A stretch of DNA of 10,000 nt, taken from NCBI GenBank assembly GCA_008636095.1, contig VSJD01000246.1, positions 1 to 10,000 of the forward strand, given 5' to 3'. The DNA is from Kiritimatiellota bacterium. GTDB lineage: Bacteria; Verrucomicrobiota; Kiritimatiellia; JAAZAB01. Positions 1-5,547 of the stretch are shown here, in pieces. Both the position numbers and the translations under genes were made by a program. Position 1 is the first letter of the stretch, and the number at the start of each line of letters is the position of its first letter. A model generated the notes under the pieces. It was given only the letters and a program-made list of their open reading frames with translations, had not been told where the DNA came from and did no database searches.

Positions 1-1
1 T

Positions 2-109
2 CTCAACCACTTCGGGGCCTCGGCGCCCTACAAGGTGCTGGCGAAGGAATACGGCTTTACTACCGAAAACATTGCCCGCATAGTCCGCGAGATGATCGCA
101 GGGAAATAG
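2..109 (+). CDS. tkt: Transketolase, C-terminal end (partial)
   Basis: An open frame enters from the left edge and ends at TAG (107-109), giving 35 residues. They contain the segment HFGASAPYKVLAKEYGFT followed by TENIARIVREMI, which matches the extreme C-terminus of transketolases: the 'FGASAP' turn and then the short helix of the C-terminal domain. Transketolase is a cytoplasmic thiamine-diphosphate enzyme that moves two-carbon ketol units between sugar phosphates in the non-oxidative pentose phosphate pathway. Only the tail is visible, so the thiamine-diphosphate and catalytic residues cannot be checked. The gene is followed by a spacer of about 200 bp before murA. The call rests on a short but characteristic motif; a related transketolase-like enzyme such as DXP synthase is less likely. 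Confidence 0.8.
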   Translation, partial: LNHFGASAPYKVLAKEYGFTTENIARIVREMIAGK

Positions 110-126
110 TTGGCCACGCCAACGAA

Positions 127-259
127 TTTCCAAAATCCAAGTTTCAAATTCCAAGGAAATGCAGTCAAAATTAAGACAAAGGTAAAAAAGGGAATAAAAG
201 CCAGGATTTCTTTTGTTTTGATTGGAGTTTGACTATTCCTTGAATTTGGATTTTGGAAC
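127..259. repeat. Imperfect AT-rich inverted repeat (stem-loop) between tkt and murA
   Basis: The left arm (127-158) and right arm (236-259) are inverted copies. The reverse complement of the left arm reads TTCCTTGGAATTTG, a few extra bases, then GGATTTTGGAA; the right arm reads TTCCTTGAATTTGGATTTTGGAA. They differ by a 1-base and a roughly 7-base deletion in the right arm. Pairing continues inward with AGTCAAA (163-169) against TTTGACT (228-234). The element is much more AT-rich than its flanks and has no credible coding potential. It resembles a MITE-like or intergenic palindromic repeat, but no other copy lies in this window, so its dispersed nature is inferred. It could also act as an RNA structure between the two genes. 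Confidence 0.6.
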
Positions 260-275
260 TTGTAGTTTTCTGTGT

Positions 276-292
276 TGTGGGCATAGTCCACA
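276..292. other. Short perfect hairpin upstream of murA
   Basis: TGTGG (276-280) and CCACA (288-292) form a 5-bp perfect stem with a 7-base loop, 23 bases before the murA start. It could be a small operator or an mRNA leader structure. A stem this short can occur by chance. No clear Shine-Dalgarno sequence lies between it and the start codon. Confidence 0.2.
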
Positions 293-315
293 GTAGATAT
301 TTATCCGATCATACC

Positions 316-1590
316 ATGGCACGATTCATCATCAATGGTCGGCGCAAGATCGGCGGCGTGTTCCAGCCGGCAGGCAACAAGAATGCCGTCCTGCCCATGC
401 TGGCGGCCTGTCTGCTGACCGATGAGGAGCTCGAACTGCGCAATGTGCCCCGGATCGAGGACGTTGTCACCATGCTGGCCATCCTGGCTGAACTGGGGGT
501 CAGTGTGAACCAGAAGGAGCGCACCGTTCGTCTATGCGCCCGAGGCATCCGCAAGCGCCGTCTCAACCGTGAACTCTGCCACAAGGTGCGGTCTTCCATT
601 TTATTTGCCGGACCCATGGTTGCGCGCCATGGTCGCGTTGTAATCTATCCACCGGGCGGGGATGTCATCGGCCGGCGGCGGCTGGATACGCACCTCTTGG
701 GACTGCGCGCGCTGGGGATCGAGATTACCGGCGGCGAACATTTCACCTTCCGGCGACAGACCCTGGGCGGGGCCGATATCCTGCTCGATGAGGCCAGCGT
801 CACGGCGACCGAAAACATATTGATGGCCGCCGTGTTGGCGCCGGGCGCGACCACTCTGTTTAATGCGGCCTGCGAGCCGCATGTTCAAGACTTGGGATGC
901 CTGCTTATGAAAATGGGTGCGCGGATTACCGGGTTGGGCACCAATCGGGTCGGCGTGGAAGGCGTGGAGAGCCTGCACGGGGCCGTTCACGATGTCGCGC
1001 CGGATCACATTGAAATCGGCAGTTTTCTCGCGGCCGCGGCGGTTACAAACGGTGACCTGGCCATTGTCCCCGTGTCTCGGCATGATATGGCCCCGATCCT
1101 GCGCCCGTTCCAGACGCTGGGCATGGCCTTAACGCTCGACGAGGGTGGCTTAAAGCTTGTGTCACGACGACGGCCGCGGGTGCATTCCGAGTTAGGGCTT
1201 GCCGTACCGAAGCTCGAGGACGGACCCTGGCCGAATTTCCCCTCTGACCTCATGAGCGTGGCGATTGTAGCCGGCACGCAAGCGCAGGGCACAGTCCTGT
1301 TCTTCGAAAAAATGTTTGAAAGCCGCATGTATTTCGTGGACCGCCTGATTGACATGGGCGCGCGGCTGGTGCAATGCGACCCGCACCGCGTAGTGGTGAT
1401 CGGGCCATCGAGTTTGCACGCCATTCCGGTCTACAGCCCCGACATCCGCGCCGGCATGGCGCTTCTGATTGCCGCGCTCTGCGCCAAGGGCACGAGCGTC
1501 ATCAACAATGCCGAAGTAATTGACCGCGGCTACGAGCGCGTGGAGGAACGCCTGCGCGCGCTGGGTGCCGATATTGTGCGTGAGACATGA
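316..1590 (+). CDS. murA: UDP-N-acetylglucosamine 1-carboxyvinyltransferase, Asp-type active site
   Basis: MurA transfers enolpyruvate from phosphoenolpyruvate to UDP-GlcNAc in the cytoplasm, the first committed step of peptidoglycan synthesis. The 424 residues match the usual length (E. coli 419). Visible landmarks are the N-terminal GNKNAVLPMLAA motif with Lys22 and Asn23, the loop PPGGD with Asp116 where E. coli has Cys115, FPSDL with Asp311 (the catalytic-base equivalent), and the C-terminal IDRGYERVEERLRALGA with Arg404. The start at 316 is chosen because homology begins there (MARFIINGRRKIGG); the in-frame ATG at 253 lies partly in the upstream repeat and would add an unrelated 21 residues. 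No good ribosome binding site precedes 316. Asp in the Cys position is known from Mycobacterium, Chlamydia and Borrelia MurA and confers intrinsic fosfomycin insensitivity, so the same is expected here. Confidence 0.95.
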   Translation: MARFIINGRRKIGGVFQPAGNKNAVLPMLAACLLTDEELELRNVPRIEDVVTMLAILAELGVSVNQKERTVRLCARGIRKRRLNRELCHKVRSSILFAGPMVARHGRVVIYPPGGDVIGRRRLDTHLLGLRALGIEITGGEHFTFRRQTLGGADILLDEASVTATENILMAAVLAPGATTLFNAACEPHVQDLGCLLMKMGARITGLGTNRVGVEGVESLHGAVHDVAPDHIEIGSFLAAAAVTNGDLAIVPVSRHDMAPILRPFQTLGMALTLDEGGLKLVSRRRPRVHSELGLAVPKLEDGPWPNFPSDLMSVAIVAGTQAQGTVLFFEKMFESRMYFVDRLIDMGARLVQCDPHRVVVIGPSSLHAIPVYSPDIRAGMALLIAALCAKGTSVINNAEVIDRGYERVEERLRALGADIVRET

Positions 1591-1642
1591 TGTGAAAATC
1601 CAGTTTGGTCGTCGTTGGAAAGTTGCCGGAAAACTCACGATT

Positions 1643-1650
1643 AAGGAGCG
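1643..1650 (+). promoter_or_regulatory. Ribosome binding site deciding the start at 1656
   Basis: AAGGAGCG lies 5-6 bases before ATG 1656. The upstream in-frame GTG/ATG candidates near 1605 have no such element, so this site fixes the start of the following gene. Confidence 0.7.
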
Positions 1651-1655
1651 CTAAT

Positions 1656-2876
1656 ATGGATGCTGACAAAAAAACAGTCTCTAACAAAGTGCAGTCTTAT
1701 CTACATCTGATCCAAAGACTGGCTATGTTATTATATAACACAAAACTATATTACGGTCTTAATAATCCCCTGGTAATGAAAGAATCGTCCGAAGTCCTTT
1801 CGGAAATCGAAAATCTTACCTTGAAGAAGGATACTTTGACGTTTGCCGTTCTGGGAAATACGATGTTTGTAAATGGTGAAAAGCTTGAAATACGCGATGG
1901 GCTCTCCAAACAGTTCACGCTTAATCTTACGAAGCTGAGTCTCGGCGCGCTTGACTTGAGGCCTGGTTTAACCATTAACGAATTAAGCACGTTAATGTCG
2001 CTGCTGATTAATAATGATAATTTAAAAGGCAAGCCTGAAATTAAAAAATACCTGGATGAACATGATGTCAAGCATATCATCCCGCATCTTGCCACCTATC
2101 AGCTGGTGCAGGAGAATGAGCAGGTTGTCAAAGAAGGCAGCGTGGTAGACGTGGACAAGTTGTCTTCCAAAGTCGTCAAAGATTATGCATCTGATTTAAA
2201 ACATGCTTCGGCAAATAACAAAACACCGACTGGAACCGTTGACGAAATCAGCAAATTTTTATTTAACTTGTCTCACAATCTGGCAGAAGGCAAGCCCGCG
2301 GAGGAGAGCAAAATCCTTCCCGATTTAAAGGATGGTGTGCTTAAATCAGGGGGGCAGGTAAATAGCGGGCCATCGCCTGAAGTTGTCGGCCTGTTTTCGT
2401 CCGATCTAAGGAATGGTGTCATAAGAGATAAGCTTTTGATGCGTGACCCAATGTTTCTTTGTAAGGTTTTAACCAATCTAACTCAAGCAATAAACACGAT
2501 GGAGGAACTATCGAGGATTATTTGGACAATTGGCGAATTTCTAATTAGTGACATTTCATTGACAAAGGAAATCGAAGCAAATCGCAAGGTGTGCGAACAA
2601 CTCAACAATCATTTGGTTGCTCAATGGCAACAAAAAGAAAGCAAGGAGCAAGGCAAGAAAATAATCGAAGAGTCATTTGCCAAAATCATCACCGCAATAC
2701 AGATTAAAAAATATATATTTGCCTATATAAAACATAAAAAGGGGCTTGAAGTTGTTTTAAAAAAAATCAATAAGATGCTGAAAGATGTGCCTGAAGACAA
2801 CGTGCTGTATCAGCAAATAAAAAATGAATTACGGAAGATTGGATCTCCCAAATACGACAGCAATATGTTTGAATGA
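1656..2876 (+). CDS. Uncharacterised cytoplasmic protein with an HD-GYP-associated-like N-terminal region
   Basis: This 406-residue protein has no signal peptide and no hydrophobic segment long enough to span a membrane. Residues of roughly 15-130 (LIQRLAMLLYNTKLYYGLNNP, then LTFAVLGNTMFVNGEKL, then LTKLSLGALDLRPGLTINELSTLMSLL) have the pattern of a domain found ahead of HD-GYP or similar signalling modules in deltaproteobacteria and other groups: helix, two beta strands with 'vNGe.l', and 'lG...l.f..Glt..El..l..ll'. No HD or GYP motif follows. The rest is helical and charged, with a Lys-rich C-terminal end (KKINKMLKD). The gene is clearly more AT-rich than murA and adhE, which suggests different origin or selection. 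It starts 65 bp after murA, but no transcript link is evident. The domain resemblance is from memory and tentative; function is unknown. Confidence 0.75.
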   Translation: MDADKKTVSNKVQSYLHLIQRLAMLLYNTKLYYGLNNPLVMKESSEVLSEIENLTLKKDTLTFAVLGNTMFVNGEKLEIRDGLSKQFTLNLTKLSLGALDLRPGLTINELSTLMSLLINNDNLKGKPEIKKYLDEHDVKHIIPHLATYQLVQENEQVVKEGSVVDVDKLSSKVVKDYASDLKHASANNKTPTGTVDEISKFLFNLSHNLAEGKPAEESKILPDLKDGVLKSGGQVNSGPSPEVVGLFSSDLRNGVIRDKLLMRDPMFLCKVLTNLTQAINTMEELSRIIWTIGEFLISDISLTKEIEANRKVCEQLNNHLVAQWQQKESKEQGKKIIEESFAKIITAIQIKKYIFAYIKHKKGLEVVLKKINKMLKDVPEDNVLYQQIKNELRKIGSPKYDSNMFE

Positions 2877-2893
2877 ACATTATTCTTCCTGGT

Positions 2894-2925
2894 TATTTCT
2901 TGATTGCACTATTTCTTGATTGCAC
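2894..2925 (+). repeat. Perfect 16-bp tandem duplication
   Basis: TATTTCTTGATTGCAC occurs twice back to back (2894-2909 and 2910-2925) with no mismatch. The second copy directly abuts a TTGACA hexamer at 2926. It may be a replication-slippage duplication or a paired binding site for a regulator of the downstream exported-protein gene. Confidence 0.85.
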
Positions 2926-2954
2926 TTGACATTAAGAAGGCTTTTTGCCAAAAT
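2926..2954 (+). promoter_or_regulatory. Candidate sigma-70-type promoter for the exported protein gene
   Basis: TTGACA (2926-2931) is a perfect -35 hexamer. It is followed after 17 bp by CAAAAT (2949-2954), which matches 4 of 6 consensus -10 positions including the second A and final T. Transcription would start near 2961, leaving a leader of about 75 bases before ATG 3038. A GAGGAG-like ribosome binding site (about 3026-3031) precedes that start. The rest of the spacer is AT-rich and I see no other gene in it. Confidence 0.4.
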
Positions 2955-3037
2955 AAAAAAAAGGGAATGGTGGCGAAAAATAACTCAGAAATATAACAAG
3001 AATAATTTAAGTTGGCTGCCATATTGAGGAGAAAATC

Positions 3038-5503
3038 ATGATTACCAATCCATCGGCATTAATCCTGGCGTTGCGCGCGGTTGCGCGCGCGTTAATCCGC
3101 AAGCAAAAGGTGTTGCTCATGCTGATCCTGCTGGCGTTTGCCCCGTGCGCGCAGGCGGCTTTTTCGCTGGTCATGACCAACGGGTACGGCGATGTCTATC
3201 GTATGAACCTGATGCGCGAACGCATCACTTACCAGGCTTATCGCGGCATCTGCTCCTACCGCGGCTTTTCGCTGTCCGGTTGTTCCACCACGGGCGAGGT
3301 GGTGATGTTGCGGATCAGGGAGTCGCCGGCCATGCCGGAGCATTTTTCCATACTCTCCACCTCGAGGCGCTGGGGCACGACCACATATGTGTTGAACGAT
3401 GTGTTCCGCCCGCTCAGCAGTTGGGTAATGGCCGGGTATGAAAACTGGTACCCGTATGACATGACCTGCAGCGTGGCGATGTATATTAACAGCGGCGGAT
3501 TCGGTCTGCAAGGCAGCCCCGCTTATGCGGTCCCCGATCTTCTGGGTGGATCGCCATTTTCCGTATTGAATTCGGAAGACCGTGGCGACTTGTTCTCCAG
3601 TTTGTCGTCTGCTTACGCGCCGAAAGCGTATTCGCTGGTCATGACCAACGGGTACGGCGACAGCTACCGCATGAACCTGATGCGCGACCGCATTAATTAC
3701 CAGGCTTATCGCGGCATCTGCTCCTATCGTGGATTTTCCCTGTCCGGTTGTTCCACCACGGGCGAGGTGGTGATGTTGCGGATCAGGGAGTCGCCGGCCA
3801 TGCCGGAGCATTTTTCGCTGGTTTCCACCTCGATGCGCTGGGGCAGAACCATGTATTTTCTAAACGACGTGTTCCGTCCGCTCAATAGCTGGGTCATGGC
3901 CGGGTATGAAAACTGGTACCCGTATGACATGACCTGCAGCGTGGCGATGTACATTAATTCCGGCGGTTTCGGTGCCAAGTCGTTCCGGCCGGAACCGGTT
4001 GCCGCCATTAATCGGTCCGTTTCCTTTCCAATGGATAATGGCACGGGGACGAATCTGATCGGCGTGCTTTTGCCGCTTACCGGCGATTTGGCCGACACCG
4101 GCGCGTCATATCAAGCGGCTTTAATCCTTGCCCTGGGCGCCATCACCAACACACACGATATGCCTCTGATTCGCTTGTGGATCGAGGATACTAAAACGGA
4201 TGCCGGGACAGCCTACGACAAACTGGTGGAAATGCGGTCCAATGGATGCCATATTGTGCTCGGTCCGGAGTCCAGCGAAGAATGCCGGATATTGAAGACC
4301 TTCGCGAACGAAAACGACGTTCTGCTCATATCGAGTTCGTCAACCGCCACGCCGCTTGCCCTGCCGGATGATAATCTCATGCGTTTGACTATTGACGATT
4401 CCAACCAGGCGCGCGTATTGGCGGAATTGCTGGCAAATGACGGCATTACCGATATCGCCATTTTAAGTCGCTCGGACATTTACGGTGAGGGATTCCTGAG
4501 CGCCTTGATCCAGGAACACAATGCGCGCGGCGGGACGGTTTTTGCGACAAATTATTGCCCGCGCGTCACCGATTTCATCCCGGAGACGGTGTCAAATCTG
4601 GCCACGCAAGTAAGCGCCCGTAGTGCGGTTAGGGGCGCAAACCGGGTTGGCGTGGTTACCATCCTTTTTGACGAGGGCGTGGACGTACTGGCGCAGGCGG
4701 TCTACTGGCCTGCCCTGTATACTGTGCGCTGGTACGGGACCGACGGCATGGCCCAAAACCGGTCGCTGGCGGCGAATACGCTGGCCTCAGCGGTGGCAAC
4801 GCATGTTGGATATACCTGCCCGTCGTTTGGACGGTTTACCAATGCGCTTTATGGCACCGTGGAAGCCGGGATCAGCGCGGAACTCGGCATACCGGTGGTG
4901 CCTCGTTATCCCATGTCAAGCTATGACGCGCTCTGGCTGGCGGCATTGGCGATTAAAGAAACCGGTGGAACCAATACTATGGACCAGCTTATCGCTGCCA
5001 TCCATTCCGTGGCAACCAATTATGAGGGATGTACCAGTCCGATCGTTTTTAACGATGCCGATGACCGTGCGACGGGGACCTATGACATGTGGTCGTATCG
5101 GGGCGATGCCTTGGGTTGGGTGGAAGGCAAGGTCGGGCCGGTTGTGACCGTGAACCAGTCTGACGGCCCGCTGACGGTGTCCCGCGGCGATGAAGTTGCG
5201 GTTGCGGTAAAACTGTATCCGCCCGGGAACAAACTGGGAATGGAAGTGGATTGGTGGGTGGCGGCTTTGACTCCGGCGGGCTGGTATTATTATGGCCCCG
5301 ATTCCAATTGGTGGCCGGAGAATGATTTTGCGAAATGGAGCCCGGTTTACCAGGGAGCAATCTTCGATCTGAACTCAACGACGGTTTTGCGAAGCACGAT
5401 CTTGTCGGCCGGGGATTATACATTTTACTTCGGGGTGGACGAGTGCAACGGCAAGGTGGATGACGGAATCTGGCTCGATGCCGTCCAGTTGAGCGTGCAT
5501 TAA
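3038..5503 (+). CDS. Exported protein: duplicated N-terminal domain, periplasmic-binding-protein domain and C-terminal beta domain
   Basis: This 821-residue protein begins with basic residues (Arg20, Arg21, Lys22), a hydrophobic stretch (VLLMLILLAFAP) and a signal peptidase I site after AQA (residue 40). Residues 42-156 and 198-312 are two copies of a 115-residue domain, 104 of 115 identical, each with three Cys; I do not recognise the family. Residues of about 339-698 form a type I periplasmic binding domain of the branched-chain amino acid receptor (LivK) kind: IGVLLPLTGDLADTG, then DTKTDAGTAYDKL, IVLGPESSEE, LLISSSSTATPLA, DIYGEGF and the late SYDALWLAALA helix. Residues of about 700-821 are a beta-rich domain with VDWWVAA and AGDYTFYFGVDE, a type I recall at the C-terminus of exported proteins. 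It likely acts outside the cytoplasmic membrane in ligand binding. No permease or ATPase genes adjoin it, so a sensor or surface role is as plausible as transport. Confidence 0.85.
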   Translation: MITNPSALILALRAVARALIRKQKVLLMLILLAFAPCAQAAFSLVMTNGYGDVYRMNLMRERITYQAYRGICSYRGFSLSGCSTTGEVVMLRIRESPAMPEHFSILSTSRRWGTTTYVLNDVFRPLSSWVMAGYENWYPYDMTCSVAMYINSGGFGLQGSPAYAVPDLLGGSPFSVLNSEDRGDLFSSLSSAYAPKAYSLVMTNGYGDSYRMNLMRDRINYQAYRGICSYRGFSLSGCSTTGEVVMLRIRESPAMPEHFSLVSTSMRWGRTMYFLNDVFRPLNSWVMAGYENWYPYDMTCSVAMYINSGGFGAKSFRPEPVAAINRSVSFPMDNGTGTNLIGVLLPLTGDLADTGASYQAALILALGAITNTHDMPLIRLWIEDTKTDAGTAYDKLVEMRSNGCHIVLGPESSEECRILKTFANENDVLLISSSSTATPLALPDDNLMRLTIDDSNQARVLAELLANDGITDIAILSRSDIYGEGFLSALIQEHNARGGTVFATNYCPRVTDFIPETVSNLATQVSARSAVRGANRVGVVTILFDEGVDVLAQAVYWPALYTVRWYGTDGMAQNRSLAANTLASAVATHVGYTCPSFGRFTNALYGTVEAGISAELGIPVVPRYPMSSYDALWLAALAIKETGGTNTMDQLIAAIHSVATNYEGCTSPIVFNDADDRATGTYDMWSYRGDALGWVEGKVGPVVTVNQSDGPLTVSRGDEVAVAVKLYPPGNKLGMEVDWWVAALTPAGWYYYGPDSNWWPENDFAKWSPVYQGAIFDLNSTTVLRSTILSAGDYTFYFGVDECNGKVDDGIWLDAVQLSVH
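3163..3505 (+). repeat. Intragenic direct repeat, copy 1
   Basis: This 343-bp segment encodes residues 42-156 of the exported protein. It aligns without gaps to copy 2 at an offset of exactly 468 bp (156 codons). The stretch 3272-3348 (77 bp) is identical to 3740-3816, synonymous sites included, which points to recent duplication or gene conversion. Confidence 0.9.
3631..3973 (+). repeat. Intragenic direct repeat, copy 2
   Basis: This second copy encodes residues 198-312. It differs from copy 1 at only 11 amino-acid positions, clustered in the stretch SLVSTSMRWGRTMYFLND and near the start. The 125 bp between the copies (3506-3630) encode a unique Ser/Asp-rich linker of about 41 residues. Confidence 0.9.
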
Positions 5504-5547
5504 CAGGCCGCCTTCAGTACGGGGGTCGAGGCGCTGTTCGATGCAGG

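Noticed and set aside
28..291. 87-codon minus-strand frame with a hydrophobic stretch (FIPFFTFVLILTAFPW)
   Set aside because: It covers the AT-rich inverted repeat and the antisense of tkt. The hydrophobicity comes from the AT-rich repeat and there is no ribosome binding site.
601..1083. 160-codon open frame on the minus strand
   Set aside because: It is antisense to conserved murA, with an arginine/histidine-rich low-complexity translation and no family resemblance.
3068..3096. Dense GCGCGC repeats near the start of the exported-protein gene
   Set aside because: They arise from Ala/Arg codons in the signal peptide n-region (ALRAVARALI) and are explained by coding.
3092..3811. 239-codon open frame on the minus strand with internal repeats
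   Set aside because: It is the antisense of the duplicated domain of the exported protein. Its internal repeat mirrors the sense-strand duplication and it has no ribosome binding site or recognisable motif.
4623..5147. 174-codon plus-strand frame overlapping the binding-protein domain
   Set aside because: It is a shifted frame inside the binding domain, Trp/Arg-rich with no start signal. The main frame continues uninterrupted through the conserved motifs, so there is no frameshift.
5504..5547. Bidirectional terminator between the convergent exported-protein and adhE genes
   Set aside because: The 44-bp gap was inspected for a GC stem plus T-run on both strands and none was found.
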